A stretch of DNA of 64,000 nt from CAVXFS01 sp049582805 (GTDB lineage Bacteria > Pseudomonadota > Gammaproteobacteria > Burkholderiales > Gallionellaceae). The notes below the pieces were generated by a model. It saw only the letters and a program-made list of their open reading frames with translations, did no database searches and was not told where the DNA came from. Of this stretch, positions 1-7,787 are shown piece after piece. Position 1 is the first letter of the stretch. Each line of letters begins with the position of its first letter. Where the stretch lies: assembly GCA_049582805.1 (NCBI GenBank), contig JBAUUR010000111.1:1-64000 (forward strand), read 5' to 3'. The position numbers and the translations under genes were made by a program.

Positions 1-836
1 ATACCGTCAAACTGATGGCACCCCAGTTCGTCAAACCCTACGTTAAGACGAACAAGAACGACATGGCAGATGCGGAAGCGATCTGCGAAGCGGTGGGTCG
101 GCCCAACATGCGCTTCGTGCCGATCAAGAACGTCGAGCAACAAGCGATTCTGTCCGTGCACCGTGCCAGGCAGGGATTTGTAAAGGCCAGAACTGCGCAG
201 GCGAACCAGATACGTGGTCTGCTCTCCGAGTTCGGCATCGTCATCCCGCAAGGGATTAGCTCGATCACCAAACGCATGCCGGACATCTTGGAAGATGCTG
301 AAAACAGTTTGCCAGGCACCATGCGCAAGTTGCTGGAAAGGCTGAATGACCACCTCAAAGAGTTGGGGCGCCAGGTGGAAGAACTGGAGTTGCAGATCAA
401 GGCGTGGCACAAAGAAAGCGAAGCCAGCCGCAAACTGGAAGCCATTCCCGGTATCGGGCCGATCACGGCGAGCGCCATTGTCGCGACGGTGGGGAATGCC
501 ACAGAGTTCAAGAATAGCAGACAACTGGCGGCATGGTTCGGGTTGGTGCCCAAGCAACACTCCAGTGGCGGCAAGCAGACATTGCTTGGTATCAGCAAGC
601 GCGGCGACACATACTTGCGCACCTTGCTGATCCACGGTGCACGGGCGGTCATTCGCTTTGCCGAGAACAAGGCCGAGCCGGAGAGCTGGCTGCGCAAACT
701 GATGGCACGGCGCAATAAGAACGTTGCCGCAGTCGCCTTGGCGAACAAAAACGCTCGCATCATCTGGGCGTTGCTGGCAAAGGGCAAAACATACGAACAG
801 GATTACACCCCGCCAGCCAAGGCTGCTGCGGCCTGA
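1..836 (+). CDS. IS110-family transposase, 5' end cut by window edge
   Basis: Transposase of an IS110-family element, probably the IS1111 group. The reading frame is open to the window edge (codons from base 3), so the N-terminal part of the DEDD RuvC-like domain is missing. Visible are the KTNKNDMADAEAI segment that closes the DEDD domain, a coiled-coil middle region, and the C-terminal transposase_20 domain with the IPGIGPITASAI helix-hairpin-helix, the FGLVPKQHSSGGK segment with the conserved Ser region, and the GDTYLRTLLIHGARAV and NKNARIIWALL tails. IS110 enzymes recombine DNA guided by a non-coding RNA encoded in the element. The visible 273 residues are uninterrupted, so the copy may be active. 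The group assignment is from remembered sequence resemblance only. Confidence 0.9.
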   Translation, partial: TVKLMAPQFVKPYVKTNKNDMADAEAICEAVGRPNMRFVPIKNVEQQAILSVHRARQGFVKARTAQANQIRGLLSEFGIVIPQGISSITKRMPDILEDAENSLPGTMRKLLERLNDHLKELGRQVEELELQIKAWHKESEASRKLEAIPGIGPITASAIVATVGNATEFKNSRQLAAWFGLVPKQHSSGGKQTLLGISKRGDTYLRTLLIHGARAVIRFAENKAEPESWLRKLMARRNKNVAAVALANKNARIIWALLAKGKTYEQDYTPPAKAAAA

Positions 837-1080
837 TTAGGTTGGATAAATAGGCGCGTATCGGAACGATACGTATGACGTGTTCAAGGAGAAAGGCTTC
901 CACCGATTGCACAGGCAATCATGAAATGATGGCGAGATAGGTCAGACCGTGAGTAGCAGAACCTGTAAGTAACGCAGCACATAAAGTGCGCCCCCGTGAT
1001 CAGGAGCTACTCAGCGAATTCCATCAGGGATAGAGGCAATAGCCTCACCAAAAATCCGGATGTATGGCTGCAATCTTTAA
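837..1080 (+). ncRNA. Candidate bridge/seek RNA region downstream of the IS110-family transposase
   Basis: About 240 bases of non-coding DNA follow the transposase stop. In IS1111-group elements the guide (bridge or seek) RNA is known to be encoded downstream of the transposase, and this stretch has a conserved-looking block (GGCGAGATAGGTCAGACCG, then GTAAGTAACGCAGCACATAAAG). I cannot define the RNA ends or its loops, nor the right end of the element. From about 1080 to 1277 I see no gene. A short open frame ending at 1187 and another near 1200-1250 look like unrelated remnants. Confidence 0.3.
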
Positions 1081-1277
1081 CCTTCTCAAAATCATCTATT
1101 GAAAGCTTGGCAAAAGTGGGCGTCCATGTATGTTACTTGAACGGGGATAAGGCGGAGCGTTCAACGCATGATTGAGCCACCAGAAAGTAGACGCTGTCGA
1201 ATTGCTGGAACGTACCAAAACCCGCCATTCGTGGGTGTCTTCCAGTTCTTAAGTTATGCTCACTATACAGGGGCAAC

Positions 1278-1689
1278 ATGAAAAACAAACCAACAAAAGT
1301 AATGAAGTTTCTGCTTACTATAGCATTGTCATTCGTTTGTATGAGTCCGAGCTGGGCTGGTGGCTCCGGGCCACTTCATCAGGATGCATCGAACTATTTT
1401 GAGCAAACTCTCGCTCCTCTGCTAATTAAGGAAAAACTTTGTGTTTCAGAAGATGATTGTGGGGAGAAGCATAAGTATTATTTCTTCGCAATTTCGTTGA
1501 GTGAATCCGCCCATTGATTTCTATTTATACGGCATCACCGATGAAAGAATTATCAAGGAAATTATTTCGTCGATGTTGAATAGCGCGTTGAGGATTTCAA
1601 GAATTACTTTTTGGCGAAGCAAATACAACGAACAATCTTTTTTTGAAAAACCACTTGTTGAATTTATTGATCGTTCCGGAAGTAAATAA
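1278..1689 (+). pseudogene. Small secreted protein, broken by a frameshift
   Basis: Two adjacent frames read as one protein. The first (1278-1517) starts with a typical signal peptide (basic start, hydrophobic core LLTIALSFVCM, cleavage after SWA) and continues through CVSEDDCGEKHKYYFFAISL. It then meets a stop at 1515-1517. The second frame carries on as PIDFYLYGITDERIIKEI and ends at 1689. Removing one base near 1508-1512 joins them into about 136 residues. The start has a good ribosome-binding site (AGGGG, 1270). I do not recognise the family; the two cysteines spaced C-x5-C suggest a periplasmic disulfide. A sequencing error would give the same picture. Confidence 0.5.
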
Positions 1690-1737
1690 TCGCAAGCGTA
1701 ACTGTCCTCTTTTCGCAACGGTGACTGTCTCAAAAGG

Positions 1738-1940
1738 GTGTGCGCCGTGATAAGGCGGCGCTTTTCCAGTGGGTGCAAATCCCACCCGGCAACCGCTCCA
1801 GCCGGAAGCAACCGGAGCAGCTATGGAGGTAACGAAATGGTTGAAGCCTTCGGGTACCAGAGGCGGCAATAGCCAGACTCCCCTGGCGAAGTACGCAATT
1901 GTCTCCGAAAGGGTCTGCCAAGCCTGTTGCCGCAAAACAG
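1738..1940 (+). mobile_element. Group II intron 5' fragment (domain I only)
   Basis: The stretch begins with the canonical group II 5' boundary GTGYG (GTGTG at 1738-1742). Next comes a GCGCC...GGCGGCGC stem, then a GTGGG-TGCAAAT-CCCAC hairpin like that of bacterial domain I, then the GGAGGTAACGAAATGG and CCAGAGGCGGCAATAGCC blocks typical of these introns. No reverse transcriptase gene and no domain V/VI follow; the sequence stops being intron-like before 1994. Open frames across it on both strands are artefacts of the structured RNA. This is recognition by eye; a covariance-model search is the proper test. Its 3' boundary is approximate. Confidence 0.5.
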
Positions 1941-1993
1941 CCTTCGCTTGATCGGCATTTAATCACTTCCCCCAACGATACATATCTACATTC

Positions 1994-3112
1994 CTACGAG
2001 GCGTACTGCTCAGCAGTGTTGAGAGCTGGGCCTGTGATGCTATTAGCCCCGCCGGTTAAGAGTCGGTGGCCATTGGGAAGCAGGGTCGCCGTGTGGTTGG
2101 CACGCGCTGACGTCATCGTGGCAGTGAGGGCCGTGAACGGTGTGCTGGTAGTGTTCATGCAATTCACCACAACGCTGGTTACGTTGGCTGTCGCTGTACC
2201 GCTGCCACCCGTTACGGCACAGGTTTGGCCGCTAGGCTGAGTGAGGACGATGACGCTGTAGGCGCTTCCGTTGGCAACCTTGGTGGTAAAGTTAAAGGGG
2301 CCGTTGGCAGTGACAGTAAGGCTGTCGCCGCCGTTGTCTTGCAACACCACTGAGCCGGTAAGCCCGGAAACAGAGCCGCCTACCATATAGCTGGCAGTTC
2401 CGCTGCCGCCGCCACTCACCGTCCCCGCGTAGGCGTTCGTCAGGGCGGTATCGAAGCCTAAAATTGGCTCTATATTGTTGGCCGCATTGATCAGTAAAAG
2501 GTCGTATGCGACGCCGGTATTGGTCATGGCCGTTGCCAAGGCCGTCAGCATGTCGTCGCTCACGTTGCCGGAGGTGGGCGTGAAGGTCGTGGTGATAGGG
2601 TTAGTGGTGCTGAGCGGGGTCAGGCCGTTTAGGAGAGCGCCAAGTCTGGTAAGCGCCGTATTCACTTGAGTTTGGGTGATAGCGGCAAGTGGTGCAGGAT
2701 TGGTGCTCAACCCGGCGAACCATATGCTGGGGGTTGCCGTGCCCACTAGATTAGCCACCATCAGGTCGGTGAGAGGGGTGACGTTCACGGTGCCTGGCGC
2801 GATAGCTATGGAGCTGTAGGACGTGGTTTTGGCAGCGCCGTTAATCGTGCCGCCGGAAACCTCCACCGCACATGGCAAGGTTTGTCCAGAGAGAGTGGCT
2901 TGCCAAGCGCCTGTGCTGCCCGTGGTGGTAGTGAAGTCGCTACCTGCCGCACAAATGACGTTAATGGTGCCGTTGACAATCGGGGTGCCCACTGCCGCAA
3001 CACCGCTCAGGGTGCTGCCAGATGGAGCGTTGCTTCCGCCACCTCCACCGCCTAAGCAAGAAGACAAGACCAAGGTGCCGGCAACAAGCGATGCCAATTT
3101 AAAAACGTTCAT
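1994..3112 (-). CDS. Kelch-repeat lipoprotein, apparently 3'-truncated
   Basis: Predicted outer-membrane or surface lipoprotein of 372 residues. Residues 1-19 are a lipoprotein signal peptide with lipobox LSSC (Cys19), followed by a Gly-rich linker. Residues about 35-330 are a Thr/Gly/Ala-rich, low-charge region with repeated GTATANVTSVVVNC-like beta segments. The last 45 residues begin a Kelch motif (MTSARANHTATLLPNG, LLTGGA, NTAEQY). Kelch propellers need several such repeats, but the frame ends right after the first, next to the group II intron fragment. The 3' part was therefore probably lost. Function unknown. The start has ATG with upstream leader DNA; no partner gene is adjacent. Confidence 0.7.
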   Translation of the reverse strand: MNVFKLASLVAGTLVLSSCLGGGGGGSNAPSGSTLSGVAAVGTPIVNGTINVICAAGSDFTTTTGSTGAWQATLSGQTLPCAVEVSGGTINGAAKTTSYSSIAIAPGTVNVTPLTDLMVANLVGTATPSIWFAGLSTNPAPLAAITQTQVNTALTRLGALLNGLTPLSTTNPITTTFTPTSGNVSDDMLTALATAMTNTGVAYDLLLINAANNIEPILGFDTALTNAYAGTVSGGGSGTASYMVGGSVSGLTGSVVLQDNGGDSLTVTANGPFNFTTKVANGSAYSVIVLTQPSGQTCAVTGGSGTATANVTSVVVNCMNTTSTPFTALTATMTSARANHTATLLPNGHRLLTGGANSITGPALNTAEQYAS

Positions 3113-3444
3113 GATCTTTATTCATGGGTTATGCCCCCTACAGATTTAGAGTTGGTATTCGATCCCGAACAAGGTGTTGGTTTGTTTCTTGCGGCTTACC
3201 AGTTTTATGAATCTGCCTCCCCTTAAGTAACATGCTTGCCGATTACTCGCGCACGATGTCACGACAACTTCAGAAGGCGGCACTCCAAATGCTATCGCGA
3301 GCAATCATTTCAAAAATCATTGCTTTTTACAGCAACCTTGTTATCTATTTATAACTTGATCATAGTCCGAATGCACTATTGTTGGCGTGTCACATGCTTC
3401 TGAACCCTCTGACATGAACGGTACGAGTACTGGCGTTCAAGTGA

Positions 3445-3598
3445 ATTATACATAGCGACTGAAATCGTAGCGAGCGGGCCGACATTGGGGGAGCCCGGAG
3501 CGCAGGCACCGGAATGTACACAGAAGTACATGAGGATGCCGAGCACCGCGCGACGCCGATGCCAGCTTGCGCAGTAGATTTATGTCGTTATGTATAAT
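3445..3598. repeat. 154-bp MITE-like element with 21-bp terminal inverted repeats
   Basis: The ends ATTATACATAGCGACTGAAA(T) at 3445-3465 and the reverse complement of 3578-3598 match at 18 of 21 positions. The interior is GC-rich and contains an inverted GTAC...GTAC core (GTACACAGAAGTAC near 3516) but no ORF. It lies in the 550-bp gap between the truncated lipoprotein gene and the next ORF; the rest of that gap (3113-3444, 3599-3660) shows nothing I recognise. The structure fits a non-autonomous miniature element mobilised in trans, or a long RNA hairpin. No clear target duplication was seen. Confidence 0.5.
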
Positions 3599-3666
3599 AA
3601 GAATACTTGTTTCCAAAGCTTGCACAATTGGTGTAATGTTTCATTCCACAAATCTCAGGGGGAGCC

Positions 3667-3885
3667 ATGACGAAATGGCTGATTTGTCTTTTATCGCCGG
3701 TTGTCGACGATGCATTGACTGATGCGCTGCGATCACCGATACGGATTGGGCTGGCCACGATTTTATTGAGCGGTCATCAAGTTGTGAAGCACGTCCGGGA
3801 AATAACCGCAATCAGCCTTGCAGTCTTCCGTTGTATTCGTGCGAAACCGAAAACCACGCGAATTGACGGACATGCTGCCGGTTAG
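3667..3885 (+). CDS. Small hypothetical protein, doubtful
   Basis: A 72-codon frame with a strong ribosome-binding site (CAGGGGGAG, 3656-3664) just before ATG. The product has two weakly hydrophobic stretches (residues 4-13 and 27-36) and a basic tail. I recognise no family. It could be the remnant of a longer gene, because the DNA up to 4019 holds no other convincing frame. Its only support is the good start signal. Confidence 0.25.
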   Translation: MTKWLICLLSPVVDDALTDALRSPIRIGLATILLSGHQVVKHVREITAISLAVFRCIRAKPKTTRIDGHAAG

Positions 3886-4019
3886 TGATCATGGCGCCGC
3901 CTGGCAGGCTCAGCGCCTCATTTGCGCCACCAGGCGGTGCGGCGCCCGCTGGCGGTGGAGCAATGTCTGTTCGATTGGGTCGCGCCGCTGGATAAAAGGA
4001 CGGGGAAGGCAGGCCGGAC

Positions 4020-6173
4020 ATGTTAAAAAGCCTTAGCATCCGTTACAAACTGATTACCCTGACAGCCCTGTTTGTCGGGATGACAGGAGTATTGGCCGCG
4101 TTCTATGCATCCTGGCTGGCATACCAGAACGCAAAGGATAACATGCGAGGGGAAGCGCTTGCTGCCGCGCTTTTATATCAACAGGTTCTGCTGGATCCGC
4201 TGCGCCGCGGGGATGATTCCCAGCAGATAAACGAGTTGATTGCCTCGACGCTCAGGAAAAAACATGAAGAGGGCAGCCTTTTCAAGGACAACGGGATAGC
4301 CAGCAAACGTCTGGAAGAAATCGTGCTGCTGGACGATTCCGGACGAGTCTTGGCCACATCCGATCCGCAACACATCCCGCCTGGTTCGATGTTTGCCCAG
4401 CACATGCCGGAATTTTCCACAGCGGTGCCGCAACTCGGGACAATCAGGCAAGGTGCCCCACCGCAATTGTTCGAGCTTGGGCAAGGCAGGAAATTCCTTG
4501 TTTTTGCCGCTGTGTGGGGAAACGGTGTGAAATATGCCAACCTGGTGCTGGAATATTCCTTGGGGGATTTGTTTGCCGCCACCATTTTGCAGGTCAAGCA
4601 GCTGGTATTGGTTATTGCATTGATCACTCTGATGATGATGGGCCTCGCCTGGGTCGCAGCGAATCGGTTTGCCGCTCCGCTGTTCCTTCTGGCCGGGAAC
4701 ATGCGGCAACTGGCTATGCGATATGGCTTCAAACTTGGTGATGAAGAAAGTGCCAGCCGGGACGAAGTTGTCCAGTTGGAGAGCATATTCAGCGACCTGG
4801 AACAAGCTCTCGACACGGCAAAGAGCGAAAGCAAATCGGCGGCAGAAAAAATCCGCCACCAAGCCGAGCACGACGCGCTTACCGGCCTGCCCAACCGGGT
4901 ATTGCTGCAGGACCGGCTGGAGCAGGCTATTGCGCGGGCAATGCGCAACCGCGAACAACTTGCGGTGTTGTTCCTCGATCTCGACCATTTCAAGCACGTA
5001 AACGATTTGCACGGACACCATGCCGGTGACGAATTGTTGCGCATGGTCAGCCAGCGATTGCTGGGCACCGTGCGGGCCAGCGATACGGTCAGCCGGCTCG
5101 GGGGCGACGAATTCTTGCTGATGCTTGCCCCGATCAATAATGAGGACGAAGTCAAGGCAGTGGCGGAAAAAATCATTCGTGAGATATCGTCGCCTTACCT
5201 GCTCGAAGATGGCACTGAGATCAACACCACGGTAAGCATCGGTATCAGCCTGTATCCTGAAGGGGGGAAAACGCCCGACAGCCTTACCAAGAGCGCCGAC
5301 GAGGCGATGTACCGCGCCAAGGAGAACGGGCGCAACAACTATCAGGTTTTCACCCCGGACATGCATGGTGAAGCCTATGAACGGGCATCTCTGGAAAGCC
5401 AGTTGCGTCAGGCGCTCCGGCAACAACAGTTCGTTTTGCATTACCAGCCGCAACTGGAATTGGCCAGCAGGAACATTACCGGTCTGGAGGCGCTGATCCG
5501 GTGGCAACATCCCGGGAAGGGACTGGTTTATCCGGACGATTTCATCCACGTCGCAGAGGAAACCGGACTGATTGTGGAAATCGGCAAGTGGGTGATCGGC
5601 GAAGCCTGTCGCCAAATTCGTGCCTGGATGGATGCCGGTGAAACCGTGCCCACCGTGGCAGTGAATATTTCCTTCAAGCAATTCCGCCGATATGATTTGC
5701 AGGCCACTATCGAGGCAGCCCTGCAACACTACAGCCTGCCCGGCAGCTGTCTGGAACTGGAGTTGACGGAAAGCGTGATGCTGCGCGATCCTCAAAAGGT
5801 ATTGGAGGTATTGCAGAATTTGCGCACGCTGGGCATCCGGGTTTCGATAGACCATTTCGGCACCGGCTACTCCAGTCTGCTCTATCTCAGGAAACTGAAC
5901 ATTGACGCCTTGAAGATGGATCGGTCCTTCGTGATGGATATCGGACAGGCACAAGGCCGCGCCATGATTAAGGTGATCAGCGATGTTGCCCGCATACTGG
6001 GATTACGTTCCATCGCAGATGGAGTGGAAAACGCAGACCACCTGCAAGCCCTCAGGGCAATCGGCTGCGACGAAATCCAGGGCTACTGCTTCAGCAAGCC
6101 GCTCGCGGCGGACGAAGCCATGCTCATGCTGCGTCAGCATGCCACGCAGAAACAGCTTCTCAAGTCTGCCTAA
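4020..6173 (+). CDS. Membrane GGDEF-EAL cyclic-di-GMP protein
   Basis: Inner-membrane signalling protein of 717 residues. TM1 is at about 10-32, a periplasmic sensor at about 33-185, TM2 at about 190-212, then a HAMP-like linker and coiled coil to about 275. The GGDEF domain spans about 285-440 with an intact GGDEF at 361-365 and an inhibitory-site RxxD at R352-D355, so cyclase activity with product inhibition is expected. The EAL domain spans about 455-700 with E490-A-L, the ELTES glutamate and the KMD lysine. The metal-binding pair normally DD in DDFGTGYSS is D611-H612, and the usual AEGVE is ADGVE. The phosphodiesterase may therefore be weak or dead. Its end overlaps the convergent gatB by 4 bases. 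Confidence 0.93.
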   Translation: MLKSLSIRYKLITLTALFVGMTGVLAAFYASWLAYQNAKDNMRGEALAAALLYQQVLLDPLRRGDDSQQINELIASTLRKKHEEGSLFKDNGIASKRLEEIVLLDDSGRVLATSDPQHIPPGSMFAQHMPEFSTAVPQLGTIRQGAPPQLFELGQGRKFLVFAAVWGNGVKYANLVLEYSLGDLFAATILQVKQLVLVIALITLMMMGLAWVAANRFAAPLFLLAGNMRQLAMRYGFKLGDEESASRDEVVQLESIFSDLEQALDTAKSESKSAAEKIRHQAEHDALTGLPNRVLLQDRLEQAIARAMRNREQLAVLFLDLDHFKHVNDLHGHHAGDELLRMVSQRLLGTVRASDTVSRLGGDEFLLMLAPINNEDEVKAVAEKIIREISSPYLLEDGTEINTTVSIGISLYPEGGKTPDSLTKSADEAMYRAKENGRNNYQVFTPDMHGEAYERASLESQLRQALRQQQFVLHYQPQLELASRNITGLEALIRWQHPGKGLVYPDDFIHVAEETGLIVEIGKWVIGEACRQIRAWMDAGETVPTVAVNISFKQFRRYDLQATIEAALQHYSLPGSCLELELTESVMLRDPQKVLEVLQNLRTLGIRVSIDHFGTGYSSLLYLRKLNIDALKMDRSFVMDIGQAQGRAMIKVISDVARILGLRSIADGVENADHLQALRAIGCDEIQGYCFSKPLAADEAMLMLRQHATQKQLLKSA

Positions 6174-7690
6174 CCGGCCAGCCTGCGTTTCAATACTTCG
6201 TTGAGCTGTGCCGGATTGGCCTTGCCCTTGCTGGCTTTCATCGCGAGGCCGACAAAGAAGCCGAATACCTTTTCCTTGCCGCTACGGTATTCCGCGACCT
6301 GCGCCGGATTGGCGGCGATGATTTCGTCCACGATCTTTTCGATGGCGCCGGTATCGGAGACCTGCTTCAGTCCCTTGGCTTCAATGATGGCATCAATGTT
6401 TGCTGTGCCTGCTATGGTTGCTGCCCCGGCTACCAGAGCGCCGGTCCCAACATGAACTTGTTTTCCTGTACCAGTTGCCCAAAGCGTATCAAAACCTATT
6501 TTGGCAGAATTGTTGGAAAGTGTGCCATCAGTAATGCGTATTATCACTCCAGCAAGATCCGCGGCAGAAACCGGGCAGTCGGCAATTTCCTTACCTTCGC
6601 GGTTGAGCCGCGCAGTTACCTCGCCCATCAGCCAGTTGGCACACATCTTTGCGTTAACCTTACCTGCGGCTGCTACGCAATACTCAAAGTAGTTTGCCAT
6701 CTCGCGCGAGGCAGTCAGGATGCCGGCGTCGTAAGCGGATAACTCGAGTTCGTTCACATAACGCGTTTGCTTGGCCTGCGGCAGTTCCGGCAGCGTGGCG
6801 CGCACCTCCTCTATCCATTGCAGCGATATCTCCAACGGCAGCAAATCGGGGTCGGGGAAATAGCGGTAGTCATGCGCCTCTTCCTTGGTGCGCATTATGC
6901 GCGTCTCGCCCTTATCCGGGTCGAACAGCACCGTGGCCTGGTGTATCGTGCCGCCGTTCTCCAGCGTCTCGATCTGCCAGCGCGCCTCGTAGTTGATTGC
7001 CTGTTCGAGGAAGCGGAACGAGTTGAGGTTCTTGATCTCGCGCCGCGTGCCGAATGGCGTGCCTTGCCTGTGCACAGAAACATTGGCGTCACAGCGGAAC
7101 GAGCCTTCCTGCATGTTGCCGTCGCAGATGCCGATCCAGCGCACCAGCGTATGCAGCGCCTTGGCATAGGCCACGGCCTCGGCGGCGGAGCGCATGTCCG
7201 GTTCGGATACGATCTCCAGCAGCGGCGTGCCGGCGCGATTCAAATCTATGCCGGTCATGCCGTGGAAATCCTCGTGCAACGATTTGCCCGCATCTTCTTC
7301 GAGGTGGGCGCGCGTGATGCGCACCACTTTTTCATAAACCTGTCCTGAGCCTGTCGAAGGGCCAACTTGGAGGGTGAACTGGCCGTTGCCGACCACCGGC
7401 AGGTCGAACTGGCTGATCTGGTAGCCCTTTGGCAGATCGGGATAGAAATAATTCTTGCGCGCGAACACCGAACGCGGTGCCATGTGTGCACCGATCGCGA
7501 GACCGAACTTGATCGCGCGTTCCACGGCACCCTTGTTCAACACCGGCAGCACGCCGGGCAACGCGAGGCTCACTGCGTCAGCCTGCGTGTTCGGCTCAGC
7601 ACCAAAAGCGGTCGAAGCGCCGCAGAATATCTTGCTGCTGGTCGAGAGCTGCGCGTGTACTTCCAGCCCGATGACGATTTCCCAATTCAT
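6170..7690 (-). CDS. gatB: Aspartyl/glutamyl-tRNA amidotransferase subunit B
   Basis: Kinase-like subunit of GatCAB, which converts Asp-tRNA(Asn) and Glu-tRNA(Gln) to the amidated forms using ammonia from GatA. It has 506 residues. The start at 7690 gives the family N-terminus MNWEIVIGLEVHAQL and has an AGAGGGA ribosome site 7 bases upstream. The catalytic cradle with HLEEDAGKSLHE and the C-terminal YqeY-like tail are present. An open frame extends upstream to 8035 but runs through a repeat and the RAYT gene, so it is not used. Two oddities are visible. Residues about 110-117 (PSTGSGQ) are encoded by a dispersed repeat inserted in frame. The gene is also separated from gatA by a RAYT/REP cassette and a vestigial copy of its own start. 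Confidence 0.96.
   Translation of the reverse strand: MNWEIVIGLEVHAQLSTSSKIFCGASTAFGAEPNTQADAVSLALPGVLPVLNKGAVERAIKFGLAIGAHMAPRSVFARKNYFYPDLPKGYQISQFDLPVVGNGQFTLQVGPSTGSGQVYEKVVRITRAHLEEDAGKSLHEDFHGMTGIDLNRAGTPLLEIVSEPDMRSAAEAVAYAKALHTLVRWIGICDGNMQEGSFRCDANVSVHRQGTPFGTRREIKNLNSFRFLEQAINYEARWQIETLENGGTIHQATVLFDPDKGETRIMRTKEEAHDYRYFPDPDLLPLEISLQWIEEVRATLPELPQAKQTRYVNELELSAYDAGILTASREMANYFEYCVAAAGKVNAKMCANWLMGEVTARLNREGKEIADCPVSAADLAGVIIRITDGTLSNNSAKIGFDTLWATGTGKQVHVGTGALVAGAATIAGTANIDAIIEAKGLKQVSDTGAIEKIVDEIIAANPAQVAEYRSGKEKVFGFFVGLAMKASKGKANPAQLNEVLKRRLAG
7339..7361. repeat. Dispersed short repeat inserted in frame in gatB
   Basis: Forward strand reads CCTGTCCTGAGCCTG then TCGAAGGG. On the coding strand it yields PSTGSGQ, a stretch absent from GatB relatives as I know them. 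The reverse complement of the same sequence, with one extra C, lies inside purD at 40920-40943. This type of short repeat is known to be scattered in many proteobacterial genomes, usually between genes. Confidence 0.7.
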
Positions 7691-7704
7691 ACCACTATCC
7701 CTCT

Positions 7705-7783
7705 GTAGGGTGGATAAAGGCCGCGGGCCGTATCCACCTAATCTGTCATGGTGGATACACGCTATGCGCTTTATCCACCCTAA
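7705..7783. repeat. REPIN: two inverted REP sequences next to the RAYT gene
   Basis: Copy A (7705-7738) reads GTAGGGTGGATAAAG, a GC-rich loop, then CGTATCCACC. Copy B (7750-7783) is the same unit inverted: GGTGGATAC, loop, CTTTATCCACCCTA. Each unit is itself a hairpin, and together they form the inverted-pair arrangement called a REPIN. The pair lies immediately 3' of the RAYT gene and directly before the ribosome-binding site of gatB. A single copy flanks the other side of the RAYT (8317-8346), and another pair is at 41489-41564. Confidence 0.85.
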
Positions 7784-7787
7784 TGTT

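Noticed and set aside
1769..1951. Short ORFs on both strands between 1730 and 1975
   Set aside because: They coincide with the structured group II intron fragment and are explained by it.
3812..4039. Overlapping plus and minus frames before the GGDEF-EAL gene
   Set aside because: Low-complexity Pro/Ala or Arg/Cys-rich translations without start signals; no evidence for a gene.
4173..5954. 593-codon open frame on the minus strand across the GGDEF-EAL gene
   Set aside because: It is antisense to a protein with clear GGDEF and EAL motifs, has no domain of its own, and arises from the codon bias of the real gene.
7705..7783. CRISPR array
   Set aside because: Only two or three units occur, in inverted rather than direct orientation, with no spacers of regular size and no cas genes anywhere in the window.
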